Shown here: positions 35,126 through 47,600 of the stretch, in pieces
Layout: each line of letters opens with the position of its first letter
Numbering within the stretch: position 1 is the first letter of the stretch
Origin: Lomentospora prolificans
Taxonomy: Eukaryota; Ascomycota; Sordariomycetes; Microascales; Microascaceae
DNA length: 64,000 nt
Assembly (NCBI GenBank): GCA_029532625.1
Contig: JARFXM010000009.1
Location: 2,480,001-2,544,000, forward strand
Direction of reading: 5' to 3'
Notes under the pieces: generated by a model
Database searches by the model: none
Seen by the model: only the letters and a program-made list of their open reading frames with translations
What the model was told of the DNA's origin: nothing
Translations under genes and position numbers: made by a program

Positions 35126-36796
35126 TCTCGGTGCGAGTAACAGCGACCCCGAGACCCTGAGCCTCTCAACCGACTTTTCTACAATATCAAAATGTCTCCA
35201 CCCTTTTTTTTTCCTCTAATTACGATGAATATGAAGACTACGGGGTTTCCTTTTTTGGTGATTGAGAGTGGGTTGTTCAACAGAAGGAGGACGAGTTCGA
35301 AGCATAGGACAAATCGGTGTTACAGGCGTCCCGAGCAGTTTTGCTTTCTGGTTTCTCACCGCGTCACTCACCATCTCTCTTTTATCGGTCAGGTTTCACC
35401 ACACCACGCCCGCCGATTATTCTAGATACGACCATTGCATTTATGGACCCTTGAGCGGTAGGGAATACGTGGCACTTGATGTGTGACAGAGCATTCATCA
35501 TTGATATCTCATGGACGGGCAGTATCCCCGCCTTAATTCCAAAATTACCATTTAAACCGCAGTTGTTTATGCCCGGTCTATTGTTCTCGCCGCTGCCAAT
35601 AGCAATTGATCGTATCAAACAGTCAAACTCAGCAAGTTCGGATGCGAGAAAAAGGGCCTAATACCTGAAATTAGCCAGGGCTGGTCTACAATAACCAGTC
35701 TTGCGTACGGACTTCTGGGGCCTTGGCAGGCCAAGATTTTTTTTCTTTGGTCAGTCCGGCTACACACAGCCGTGAGCATGCGCAAATCAGGACTTTACAC
35801 CTTTCTCGCAAGGACGACCGCCAGGTACTCTCTTGGTGGAGCGGATATGTACATCTTGTCTTTTTTTCTTGTTTTACAGCGCCTTGTTTTGGGAAATCAA
35901 GTTTGTGGAAAGGGCAGGACACTGCGATTAGGGACATAATTAGTGTACCATAAAGAAAGCGTCGAGCAGAATCTCGATATATTATAAGACAAGGGGCATT
36001 TTTCTCCATGATCCTGTTTCTCCGTGCTCTGTCGGTTCCTATATCTCGTTCTACTATACCTTCGGTATTGAACGCTTGATCGTCCTGGAGTCGGTCAGCA
36101 TTGGATAAGTTGGGTACTACGTCACATGTATTATCCCTCGTTACCAACGGTCAACTGCAGCCGGACGGGTAGCAAGTGAATTGTGATGATGGGAGGGCGA
36201 CCCGAAAGCAAGCTTTTGGGAGGGTGGGAGGAAAGGATGGGGGAAGAAGGCTATATTAGCAGCACGCTATATAGGTAGAAGGAAAATTGAACCCCAGTTA
36301 GAAACGCAGCTTGATCGCTGTGCTATGTTGGCAGGCTGAGAGGAACGGGAGGGTATCGACAGATACCAGTCACACGCCGAAAGGGCTGGATCCGGGGTGA
36401 GATCAAGGCTGTTAAGTTGAGCACACTAGGTGTTACCGTTGTACGCAGAATATTGAGAGATTCAATTAGAGACGGGGCGAAACATATGGCGCGAGATGGG
36501 AATTGTTGCAACGTGAGAAAGTGCAACCGGACATTTGTTCAACAGTGTTTGGAATGGGCTTCGGTGAGGCGCACGTGATACTCGGCAAAGTGCCTGTCGT
36601 CAAGTTGAACGCTGGATCAACAGGTGCTAGCCTAAGCAAAGGCATAGGCCGCCAAGAGAGGGCTGGTATATACTTCATAACTGCCGTACTCGCAGGATAT
36701 TCGAAGCTCTGCCCAAATCCGCAGGATCGCTCCTTTAGGCGGCCAGCCAGCCATATCGAAGTAGAGCAGTTTTAGGAGTCAAGGAAGCCAAGAGCG
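35126..36796. other. Intergenic: GS-1 3' flank and RAI1 promoter
   Basis: About 1.67 kb between tandem plus-strand genes. A GCACGTGA element lies at 36571-36578, 220 bases before the RAI1 start. The 153-codon frame at 35686-36147 (-) resembles no family and is left out. Confidence 0.5.
36571..36578. promoter_or_regulatory. GCACGTGA (E-box) upstream of RAI1
   Basis: Palindromic CACGTG core with 5' G and 3' A, 220 bases upstream of the RAI1 start. The same octamer occurs twice in the SEC8-VPS68 divergent promoter. Likely a bHLH (Cbf1/Tye7-like) site; inferred from the motif only. Confidence 0.35.
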
Positions 36797-38554
36797 ATGA
36801 CGGCCAGGTTTCCGATACGGAGTAGCGGGTACCGGCCCGGTGGGGGTCGGAGGCTCGTTACGAGACCGCAGGTCAGTTGAACCCCGTATTTTGGTCATTC
36901 GTTGACAGATAACGTATACTCGGGTGCGGTCGTCGGCGTTGCGCGCCTCAACGCTAACAGTACGACCAGGAGTTTGCCTGCTTCTCCTACAACGACGACC
37001 ACGAGTTCAGGCAAGACGCTTCGAGTCTAAGGTGGTATTACCACAATCCGATGGACATCGGCGCTGACCTTTCAGCGGGCTTCGAGAGGTTCGATAAGCA
37101 CGACGACTCGGAGGCAGACCACCTGACGAGCTTGTTGAAGACCATCATCGATTGGGAGAAGAGAGAGGGGAAGAGGCTCGACGCGCATCTGGTTACGTGG
37201 CGGGGGATGATGACCAAGGTAAGTATGCCTGTATCCCGGAATTGCCGTTTGAGACAGTGTACTGATTCGAACCTAGATATTAAGCTCTCCGTTTGAGAAT
37301 CGAGACGGGTAGGGGCTCTTCCCTGGCGTAAGTGTGAGCAGGGCTGACTTTCGGTAGGTTCGAGATGAATGCTACCGTGTTCCAAGTATGCTGAAGCAGG
37401 CTGCCCGGCTTTCCCCGTTATTGTCATCGTTGTTGTACTATCGTACTGACGCTTTAGCCGTGACGAAGAATTGTCTGTAAGTCATGCTTCAAAACGTACC
37501 GACGATCGAGCAAGAGCCGTCTAACAGCTCAAATAGTTTTATCGAAGAGAACCATGAATTCAGAATGGAGAGCAAGAGGCAACAACAGGCCCAGCAAAGA
37601 CGCCGCGGAAGATTCACTCCAGAGCAGATGACCTTCTGGGGTAAGCTCCGAGCATCACCAATGTCGCCCATCGTTTAAAATCCACTATCCACTCCAGCTA
37701 ACATCGCCGCAGGCTACAAGTTCGAAACCCTCTGCACGCTCCCAAAGCCATGGGCCGAAGCAACCCGCACGGAAATCGAATCCCGTCCTGAGGACGTGGT
37801 GAGCAACAAAGCTCAGTACTGCTCCGTCGCCATCACGCACCTCGGCCCGACAAAAATGTGTCTCGCCGGCGAAATCGACGCCCGTAAGAAAAACCTTCCC
37901 TTCTTCAGCTTCCCCCCAAACCAGAGTTTGCATTTTCTAACCAAAAAATGACCGTCTCCAAGTCTGGGGCTCTAAACCGGATGATCCCCTCGCCCCAATC
38001 GACTGGGTCGAGCTCAAAACAACCGCCGACATCCAATCCGAGCGCGACCGCGACTTCTTCAACAACAAGGTCATGCGCTTTTGGATCCAGTCCTTCCTCA
38101 TCGGCGTGTCGCGCGTCGTCGTCGGCTTCCGCAGCCACGACGGCCGCCTCGTGAGGGTTGAGGAGATGCACACGGCTGATTTGCCCAGCGTCAGGCCGAG
38201 GAACTGGGACGCGGACGTTTGTGTGGATTTCGCGTTTGAGTTCCTGGAGTGTAAGTTGTTGCTCTCGAGAGGAGGATACGTTGGTCTCGCGCTAATGTGC
38301 TTGTGTGTGCGTGTGTAGGGCTCAAGGGCGTGATTCGGGGAGGTGGCGTCTGGAGGATTAGGAGGGAGGCTGGCGGGAGAGATGTCGAGGTTTTCAAGCT
38401 GACGGATCACGGCCATGGAGAGGTTCTGTCGGACGAGTTTATAGAATGGAGGAATAGCGATGCCATGAAGGCCATTGATGAGCAGGCACTGCAGCGGGCA
38501 CAGCAGGCACAACAGGCACAGCAGGCACAGCGGGCTCAACAACAGCCATCATGA
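36797..38554 (+). CDS. RAI1: Rai1/DXO decapping and NAD-cap/pyrophosphohydrolase family nuclease
   Basis: Partner of the nuclear 5'-3' exonuclease Rat1; Rai1/DXO enzymes remove incomplete or non-canonical RNA caps. Nine exons (36797-36871, 36961-37218, 37277-37308, 37358-37385, 37469-37476, 37537-37640, 37713-37883, 37963-38250, 38319-38554) give 399 residues in one frame. Family signatures appear in order: FACFSYNDDHEFR, MDIGADLSAGFERF, VTWRGMMTK, FEMNATVFQ, CLFIEENHEF, GYKFETLC (Glu173), GEIDA (Glu222 and Asp224, metal ligands), WVELKT (Glu242 and Lys244) and RFWIQSFLIGVSRVVVGFRS. One exon is only eight bases, and one intron only 49. The C-terminus is a Gln/Ala repeat (AQQ units) coded by a 9-base microsatellite. 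Two exon boundaries (36961 and 37469) were chosen on frame and homology rather than on the first available AG. Confidence 0.9.
38491..38545 (+). repeat. CAGGCACAA-type repeat coding a Gln/Ala tail in RAI1
   Basis: Imperfect 9-base units near CAGGCACAA repeat about five times and encode repeated Ala-Gln-Gln at the end of Rai1, 10 codons before the stop. It is probably a length-variable tract. Confidence 0.8.
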
Positions 38555-39337
38555 AGTGTGACTCTATAAGATGGAAGGATTGTCCCGACTTGCGACGACA
38601 TTGGTGTGAGTAGAGGGGAGGACATATTTCGGAAAGTTCAAGTTATCACGGAAGATTATACCGATACTGAGTCTATTGATCGCGATACTCAAACAATTAT
38701 CTACCGACATAGCCCCAGGTTCCGTAGAACCTCACTCTCGAAACCCGCTCCAGACCATCAGAGTGTAAACAGCATAAAACAAGACAAAATGCCACCGTTA
38801 TTTGCAAATAAACAAGCTCAAAAATCAAACGCAACCCCGGCCGTGCAATACCATTTCATGGGAAACAATCGTGAAAAAAAAGGCAGTTCCAAACATGCAT
38901 CATACAGCGCGGTCTTTAGAGACCGTCGCGCAATCATCTCCATCGACACATCGGCGTGTGTGGTTCTCGCTCCTCCTCTTCAAGGCAAACTCCGCGTATT
39001 AGGTGTTGTGCGATGTGTAGTTTTGTGTGTGCGTGTGCGAATAAGTGTATGCGGATCATATCGATACTTCCTTGTGTCGTCCTCCTAATTTTGGACCCTT
39101 GGAGCTGGGTAGGATGCCCATGACCTCCATAGGTCCTTCCAGGCCAAGGGTCATATGCAAAGGCGCTCGTCTATGCAGTTTATCCATCGTACAAAGTATC
39201 CTTACAATGCTTTTGTTGTCGGATGTTCTTCATTGAAGAAAACATCTAACGAATATGCGAAGTGCAAAATGCAAAATCAATTCCGAAATCATGCCATCCA
39301 GCCAGATGACTCGCACCTCGCTCCGGCTGGTTCAAGT
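38555..39337. other. Convergent 3' flanks of RAI1 and the GCK-III kinase
   Basis: About 780 bases between converging stops. The 160-codon frame at 38606-39088 (+) overlaps the presumed RAI1 3' untranslated region; it ends in Val/Cys-rich translation of a GTGTGT stretch and resembles no family. Not called. Confidence 0.5.
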
Positions 39338-41543
39338 TTAAACAGCGGGCCAACGGATGCGCAGACCGTCTAGCCAGCGTCCGTAAAGGACGTCGGAGAG
39401 CTGGCGGCAGTGCTCCATGCCAGGCTGGGGCTCGTTGCCGGGGTACTTGGCTTCGAGCGCGGACTTTTCGTCTCTGTCGCTAGGCTCGGGGGTGGCTTCG
39501 GTCTGTCTGCGGCGGTGGCTGCGCAGATGGGGATTGGCCTGGCTTAGGACAAGCTTTGTCGGGCTATTGGGAGGGGCGGGCGTCGATGCACTCTTAATGA
39601 TGACGGTACCCTGGGGGGTGTTCGACGAAGCGCCCTTCACAGCGGACTGGCTAAGGAACGCGTTGTTGAGTCTGCTGTCTTGAGAGATGGCACCGACAAG
39701 ATTCTGAAGGAGGTGGTATGCGCCCTCAGGGTCGACAGCGTCAAGCAGGGAGAACGCATCCGATAGCTTCGCCAAAGCTTCGCGCTTGGCCATTGCCGAT
39801 GTCTGAGCATGAAGCTCCGTCAGAGTAGGATCGACGGCCTTGGCAAATAGGCGTCGGCCGAGTAGAGCTTCCTTGCTGGAAGCTTCGACAGGAGCCGGTT
39901 GGTGAGGTGGGCGATTCTCATTGAAGACTGTTCCATCGGGCGAATCAGTGTTACCCACCTGCCCAGATGTCGAACCATCTGAGGGCACTCGGCGGAAGAG
40001 CCGCATAGTCGAACCAGAGTTTCCAAACGACATATCTGGCTGTAGTGGGCGCTTAGCAACACTGATACGCGGTGAGGGGTTGCCAGGTGTCTTCTGGGCT
40101 GAGGAGGTGATTCGTCGGACGGAGCCGCTCTGGCTCTGGGTATAGACACTGGATGGCTGGCGGCGCATCGATCCGCTCGAGCTGTACGATTCATTGACCG
40201 TCATGATAGAAGGCTGGCGCCTGACTGTGGTCCTACGAACAGTTCCAACAGGTGTGGAAGGCCGGAGAGGACCATCCTCGAGATCAAGCTTCCGCATGGC
40301 ATCTTCGGTCGCGAAGATGGACGAAGGTTTGCGGGAGCGTATAACGGTCGGGCGCTTTGGAGCAACCGACTTAACGGTATCAAAGGTCCACTCATCGGCC
40401 TCATCTTTGGGTGAGATTGTCTGTAGAGTCTCCTGGTAGAAGATAGGGTGCGATTTGCGGTTCTGGCCAGCATCCCAGGTTTGCCTGCGAGCAATGAGCT
40501 CTTGAAGGGCCTCAACCTTTCCGGCAGCTCGGATGAATCGATGGCGGAGAAGCTCCTTGGCGGTGGGCCGTCGGTCGGGGTCTTTGACGAGGCATTGCGC
40601 TACAAAGTCCTTGAAGTCTCTACTAAAGTTGCCCTGTAGCCTGGGGGGCTCGTTCTTGGGAATGTGGAAGAGCACCTTCATGGGGTGGATATGGGCGAGA
40701 GGAGGTTCACCGTTAGCTAGCTCCATTGCCATAATGGCTAGGGACCAAATATCGGCCTTGAAGCTGTAACCATCTTGCTGGATAACCTCGGGCGCCATCC
40801 AGAAGGGCGTTCCGACAAAGGTGTTTCTCTGAGACTTGATGTTGCTAAGCTGTGCGGCGACACCAAAGTCGGCCAATTTGACCTTGCCGGTATCAGAGAG
40901 TAGAATATTGGCAGCCTTGATATCGCGGTGAATCTTGCCCTCGGAGTGGAGGTAGTCGAGTCCGCGCAGGAGCTCCCGGCAGACAATGGCGATGTGCGAC
41001 TCTGGGAAGTTTCCGGGTTTCAACTGTGCCGATGTCAGTACTTTGCAGGATTGCGAACTTGTAATGAAAAACCCGTGATAGCACATACCAGATCCAGACA
41101 GGATCCACCACCCAAGTACTCCATAATGATCCAGAGCTTGTGGCCTCGGAGGAAGCATCCCTTGTACTGTGTCACGAAGGAGCTCGAGCAGGTGCTGAGC
41201 ACGGAAATTTCTCCTTGAATTTCCTGAATGTCATCGTCGCTCGATTCGAGGTCGATCTGCGGAAACACGGCGTTAGCTAATGCGTCCTGACCAAGGTTCA
41301 CCATCAACTGGCGACATAGGGCGCAGAGGGGGGGGTTTCTTACATGCTTGATCGCGACAGTTTCGCCTGTGGCCTTCTCGATTCCCTTGTAGACAACACC
41401 AAAACTTCCGCCTAGATGGCACCAGGGTTAGCGGTTAGGCCTATCCATGGGTCGGCTGGTGGGGAGCCGCCATAGTAGACGGGAAACTTACGGCCAAGCT
41501 CTTCCAGCACCTGATAATTTGCAGCAACACCCTCATCTGCCAT
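39338..41543 (-). CDS. Germinal-centre kinase III (Ste20-type) serine/threonine kinase
   Basis: Ste20-group kinase of the GCK-III/MST class, whose fungal members (Sid1, Kin3, Don3, Mst-1) act in septation, hyphal growth and the STRIPAK/SIN networks; which orthologue this is I cannot decide. Four exons on the minus strand (41543-41492, 41411-41344, 41256-41089, 41023-39338) give 657 residues. The kinase domain (about 10-262) has LGRGSFGVVY, VAIKHIDLESSDDDIQEIQG, EYLGGGSCLDLLKPG, catalytic HRDIKAAN, DFGVAAQL and the Ste20 signature GTPFWMAPEV. The C-terminal part is disordered with SSGSMRRQPSSVYTQ-like stretches, then a conserved block LSDAFSLLDAVDPEGAYHLL and a terminal RWLDGLRIRWPAV. In subdomain IX the usual Gly is Ala192 (DIWSLAIMAMEL). 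ATG at 41543 was chosen for its strong context (ACAACATGG); an in-frame ATG five codons earlier (41558) would add MTFDN. Confidence 0.9.
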
Positions 41544-41558
41544 GTTGTCGAAAGTCAT

Positions 41559-44500
41559 GGGGCGTAATATGTCGATCGGTTGCGTCGAAGTGGTCGTTGG
41601 AAGTGGGCTATCGCAACGGGTGGGATCCGGTAAACAAGACAGTTCGCGGTCGGGTTCGATGCAGCTGGCCCAAGCAATTGTTGTTGAACCGAGTCAGGGC
41701 AGGGGACGAGAGACGAGGGAAGTCGGCGAAGAGAGCTCGAGACGGCCAACATCCAATGTCAACAGGACCAGCACGCTGGGGATGTTCTGCAGATGCAAGA
41801 TGAAGGTAGAGAAGAAGATGGGAAGTACCAGAGAGACGGAGGGCCCAGCTGTTAATATTGGGTTGCTCGGTTCATCTCCATGGTGTGCAACTAACAGCTA
41901 AGGGTGTGTGGGAGGTGACGGGAGGCTACGGATGGAGGGGAGGCAACGGACGATGGCGAGATAATACAGAGATTGATCAATGATCCATAATAATAGAGAG
42001 GGCAGTGGGCAAAGGGCAGTGAATAGGCCAGGCACTTGTAACGGATCAATGATCGGAGGGGGTGTAGCCTTTGGCTCCATGTAGTTTATGCTTGGCTTTC
42101 AACACTGAACCCTTTGTTTTAATCAAACTGGGGTATCTTGGCCCCGCTGGTTGTCCTGGACAGCAGCACCTGGGACACCACCTAGGCTATTTAGGGTGCA
42201 GTTCAAGGATTAGTTCCAGGGGCTAATCAGAGCTGTGGCGCTGGGGAATGGCAAAAAAGTACTGAAACGGGGCAGAACAGGGGACGAGTGGTGGATTACT
42301 TTGTACTGCTACACAAAGGGGGAGTGTGGATTGGTGGTTGTCCGGGCTGTAGGGTCGCAAGTACTCTGAAAGAGCTTGGACCAGGCACTGGTCTTTTGTT
42401 TACTTGTATCCGTTTTCGGATAGCTTCTTCATGCTGTGGGCTGTGGCATCACTGGCTAAACTGCAACCGGCGGGTGAGATCGGGCGCGCCGGTCTCTAGA
42501 ACAATGTCAAGAGGACGGAGGATTTCCATGGCGTCTTAGGTGCTAATACAAGTAAACTCTGGAGTAAAGAGAGTCAAGTGTTTAAACTTTGCTTTTCGCC
42601 TCGAGCTGACTGCCCGCAAGGCGGTTTTGACAGGTTCGCAGCGCGCCAGTTTATATGAAGGCTAATGCTGGATGGTCGCAGCGTTGCATTCGCGGTTGCC
42701 GAGTCGGGACCCTGCTACCTTGCAGGCGGAGCAGCAGGGAATGATGCGTGCTACCTTGGTACTTAGTGTATTATCTGTCTTCCATCGAAGGTATGGACAA
42801 GTAAGTAGGTTTACCGGTACGAGCTCGTGAGAAGACCTGGGCAATGGTTGGCCAGCGGTAACGTGGAGACAGCACCGCCAGGCTACTGGTTGGTCAGGCA
42901 CGCACGGCGGAATTTGTCACGAGCAGAATGGAATGGTCAGCTCAATGCATTCGGTGACTATTAGCCCAGTTCGCTGGTCTGGAGCTGTAAAGTCAATTGA
43001 ACATTTGATCCCGCCCAAAATGCTCGCATATTGATGGAGAGATTACATACTATTAGTAGTATCCGTAGGTCAATGTCGGCTGGCATCAGCCAGCGGTGAT
43101 GTAATTCTTGACACTGGCTCGACGGAGGCTTGGCTTTTGGTTTACTGTAGTTTTCCTTGTACAAGTACTATCCATTACTAGTAGTGGAGTGCAGGCGTGG
43201 GCGACCAGAGCAGCTGAGATTGGCTGACCATTGCCCCGAGCAACTGTTTCGCGCAGGGATTATACGGGGCACTCGTACTAGGTACCCCTTGCAGAGGCTT
43301 GAACCAGAGCAACCGCACCGACGACTGGTATGAACAACCAACGCCGTGATATACTGGTCTCACGTTTCAAGCCGCATGGCTTTTGTGGCGTCCTATCGAA
43401 CTGGTCATACCATTCCTAAATCACTTGGCGAAGGTGACGGGAACGCAGGCATCACAGGCTGTGTCCACGCTGGTGAGTCTGCAACCCTTTTGTCTCGAAG
43501 TGTGGGAAGCGAAAGCCTCTTTCAGTCTCCGGAAATAAGATAGGCAGCTAGCCTCACCGGGTGCTACGAAGTATTAGTTTTCAGCAACTGAATGTGGGTA
43601 ATAACTGGATCGGCCATGAGAATGGCTTGAACCAGTAAATCTTCCGTCCATCCATCTATGCCAGCATACGAAGTATATCCGGAAAGGAAGTCGGGGAATA
43701 TTCACGGTTCAGGAGTTAATTTACAAGAGGCGGCGGGAAGACGAGACTTTTAGTTTGACCGGAGAGGACGGCGCAAACTCGGTTTGTGAGACATAAGGAC
43801 CTGGGAATCCGATCCACGTTCTGCTCGCCAGGCTACAGTAAATAGCATTTTCCCGTCGAACGAGTCTCACCTACGGTGGCCGAATCAGATTTACATTTAC
43901 AACCTTGAATTTCCAACTCCGCTCGCTCGTAGTTTCTAGAATGCACGCGACGAACGGCTTCGTTCTTATTATCCGTCGCCGTGAACTAGAGCCCGACGTG
44001 CAGCTTGGTCGGTCGCAGTTACATTCCGTGGCTTGCTGTTTCCCGTCGTTGGGAGGACAAAACGGCCGGTTGCCCAGCCGACCAGCCCCTCTGTTTTGTT
44101 GCTCCCCTGGCCAGATGCCACCAACTGGATCTCCACCAAAGATCCACCGATGCCCATGCGCAGCCCAAGTTTGGCAAAGGCAACATTATCCACACCGCAA
44201 CCGCAACCACACCCACCGTCTCAACCATTCGGGATTCCACTTGACCTCGCCAATATCTCCCTTAATGCTCAAGAACTATTACCCCATAACGAAAAACCTC
44301 ACACCACTGATTTTTTTTTCGCTGAGAGGGACCTTTTCTTTCGTGGATTGCCCTGTGTGTTGTTTTCGCCTGTGTTGCTGAGAGGCCGAAGCTATTGTGC
44401 CTGCCTTCTCCACAGTTCCCCAGTTCACGACCCTTGGTTAACATCGACAACGAGATCAACGACTATACGATAACGGTGTGCACGAGACTAGTAGTTGTCC

Positions 44501-44656
44501 TCAGAACGGCAAGCTGACGATCGAGGCCGTTAGCCGCGAGATCGTAAAGCTTCTTTACGAACCTCGAGTCTTCCGCCTTGGTCTACGCTCTTGGATTCTC
44601 GCGTCCCGGTGGGCGCTTGATTTCTCTATTCTCAGTCACATCTTTGCCTCTTCATC
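41559..44656. other. Gene-poor divergent region between the GCK-III kinase and CYK3
   Basis: About 3.1 kb between divergent genes. It holds the promoters and leaders of both. GATCAATGATC is repeated near 41977 and 42044. The 44200-44650 part is probably the CYK3 leader and contains no ATG after about 44400. Open frames (for example 43905-44381 + and 44033-44473 +) overlap each other and look like chance. Confidence 0.5.
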
Positions 44657-47600
44657 ATGGCATTGGCGCCGCCGCCGCTCCCAACGCGGTTTCCGTGCTG
44701 GTGTAGAGCTGTGTACTCCTGGGGAGGAGAGGTACGTTGGACTCTGGGGACCGCAAGGAATTGTTCAAGGACCACGGCGCTAACTTTGGTTTCCTCCTGC
44801 AGACGAAACGAGATCTCGGGTTTATCGAAGGTGACTTGATCGAATGTCTCAACGCCGGAGATGGATCCTGGTGGACGGGTAGACTCTATAGGGATCGACG
44901 GACGCTCGGCGTTTTCCCCTCCAACTTCGTACAAGTCCTACCAGACGATTTTCGACCGACGAGCCGTTCTGTGAGCCCTTTACCGGCAAGCAACACTCCG
45001 AGTCCTAAAACCATCAGCCATCAGAAGACAAAGTCCTGGAGAAAGCCTTTTGAGGCATACTCAAAAGCCCCGCATTACACCACTGCGAAGCAGCCCGAAA
45101 CATATCGCCCAGGCACCGTCCGATCCAGAGAGACCTCGTCGAACTCAATCCAACAACAACCGAAGCAGCCACCCGAGAGAGCACAGCGGACACCCTCACC
45201 CCTTCCCCCATCACAGTCATATGATATGCGACGGGCTGCGTCTCCTGCCCCACCTCCCCATTCACAAGGATATCATTCCAGAGGCCCTTCCCCGGTGCCG
45301 CCACCGCAAGGTTACCACTCAAGGGCTGTGTCACCAGCACCTCCACTGCACAACTACCACTCCAGAGCTGCGTCCCCAGTACCTCCTGCCCACGGCCACC
45401 AAACAAGAGGTGTCTCACCAGCACCATCCTTCAATCCTGGCCCTCACCAGCAGTACCAGCCGCAGGACTTTGGAAGAGGAGACTCCCCACCGCCTCCGGC
45501 GCCTCCACCGCATCGACATGTTGCACGCCAAGGATCCAATGCCTCCTATAACCCAGCTCCCCCCGATCTACCCCGTCATGGTTCAAATGCTTCCTTTGAT
45601 AACCGTTACCAGGCATACCAATTCCCAGCAAGACATGGATCTAATTCTTCTTTCAATCCCGTTCCCGCTGGGCTCTCACGCAACGGATCCAACGCATCCT
45701 ATGACCCTCCTCATGTACCTCACCACCAGCCCTCTCAATCGCAGCACGATAACAGACGATCGTATTATACCCCCCGCGCCGCCTCTCCGTGTCCACCCTC
45801 GCCCGCAGGTAGCCATATGACTCCTTCTCCTCTCCGCGAGGCCATGGACGGTGTCATTGAGCAGCTCGACGCTCTTGGCATGTCTCGAGGAACCGATGTC
45901 TCCGATGCACCGTTGGATCCGTGGTCACCCGAATCGTTCGATATGGTCTCTCGCCAATCTCGCAAGAGGGCACAAAGCCGTCCTCACACAGCAGTGGGAT
46001 ACCCTCATCCTGATGAAGGTTACGAAACGTGGAGTGGTGAATCGTCACAAGATCCTTCGTACCACAACGGGTACGGTGAAAAGGACCATCCGCTTCCTGA
46101 ATTGAGCAATTATGTTGACCGGATGGAAAAGAGATTTCAGAAACTCCATGGCCAGAGCTCCAGCGTATCGGGATTAGATGCCGATGCGCCGCCACCCCTG
46201 CCTCCTAAGAACGCACCCTTCGACCGCCCAAAGTCATCTATGGGGATGGCGGCGCTAGATATAAACGGCCCCGGACCAGTAATACCCGAGAGGAAACTAA
46301 GGCACCGAAAGTCGGCTTACGAGGTCGGCCGTGAGGTACTTGGCCGTACATTCACCACCAAGACGAATTCGACAAACGCCTCGTCCGGAAACCGTAGTAC
46401 CGTGACGACAACCACCCAGAACAGTGACCGGAGTCTCATGAGCGGATCGTCCGCAGGCGCAATAAGCGCCACCAGCGCAGGCAGTTATGCTAGAAGAAGA
46501 GAGCGTGCCCAGAGTGCTCTAGGCATGCGCGACCTGGACGACGATAGGCCCGATTCCCCATTTACCGGAGTCACTTACCACAGCAGCCATGCCTCTGGCC
46601 AGTCTCGGCCCCAGTCGCAGATCGCCTTTCATGATGATGTTGGTGGCCTTGGCGGCCTTGTTCAGCCGAAACCGCCAAAACGAAGCATATTTAAGAAGAT
46701 CTTGGACTCCGCCAAGACCGGAGTCGCCAGTGGCCGCAGCCATATTGCTCTCGCGGGCGACGGAGTAAAATCCTCACCTCTGAGCAAGTCAATGTCCTCT
46801 GGCATAGCGTCCAATGCGGCTGCGATGAGCAGTACTCCCCACCTAGGAAGCAGGCGTCAAGGAGATGCGGCCAGGGACATGGGGCTCGGAAATGCCGTGG
46901 ACTGGGTACAGGTCCGTCGGGACGTCAACCGCTCCAACTCGCTAAGCCGTCACGAGCGAGTTGAGCGACGCGAACGAGCGCAGATGTTGGATTATCCGTC
47001 CCTCAATGCCGCCGACGAACTGTATGAAAGCATCAATGGTGACGAAGGTGTGGATGGGATGCCTGTCAACGAACCCATCAATTACCAAGCGATCAACCTT
47101 AGCCAAGTCGACAAGAACACGCGCTTCATCGCCAACCTGCCTCCAATGACCACCGCGATAACCCTGGCCACTACTTATGTATGTCGCCCTTACAGGAGCG
47201 ATGTGCAGCGCCTCCGCGCCATCTTCACGTACGTTGCAGAAAAGATTTTGTGGGAAGAGGACTTTGAGGGCGATGTCGATACGCGCCGCATCATCCAGTC
47301 TAATCGCGGATGCGCCAAGGAGGTTGCCATTCTCGTCATGGAAATGTGTTCGGCCGTCGGAATCACGTGCGAAGTGGTACGAGGCTATCTAAAAACGCCC
47401 GGTGAAATCCCAGAGGTGTCCATCATGCCGAGATCAAATCATTGGTGGAACGTCGTGGCGGTAGATGGCGAATGGAGGATGATGGATTGCTCATTAGCCG
47501 CCCCCTCGAATCCTCGGCGCGTAGCATACTCGGCAGTGGGCAGCTCCGTAGCTGATCCTTGGTGGTTCCTCGCAAGACCGACCGAGATATGCTGGACTCA

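Noticed and set aside
38606..39088. 160-codon frame after RAI1
   Set aside because: Starts 52 bases after the RAI1 stop in its likely 3' untranslated region; second half is translation of a GT-rich stretch.
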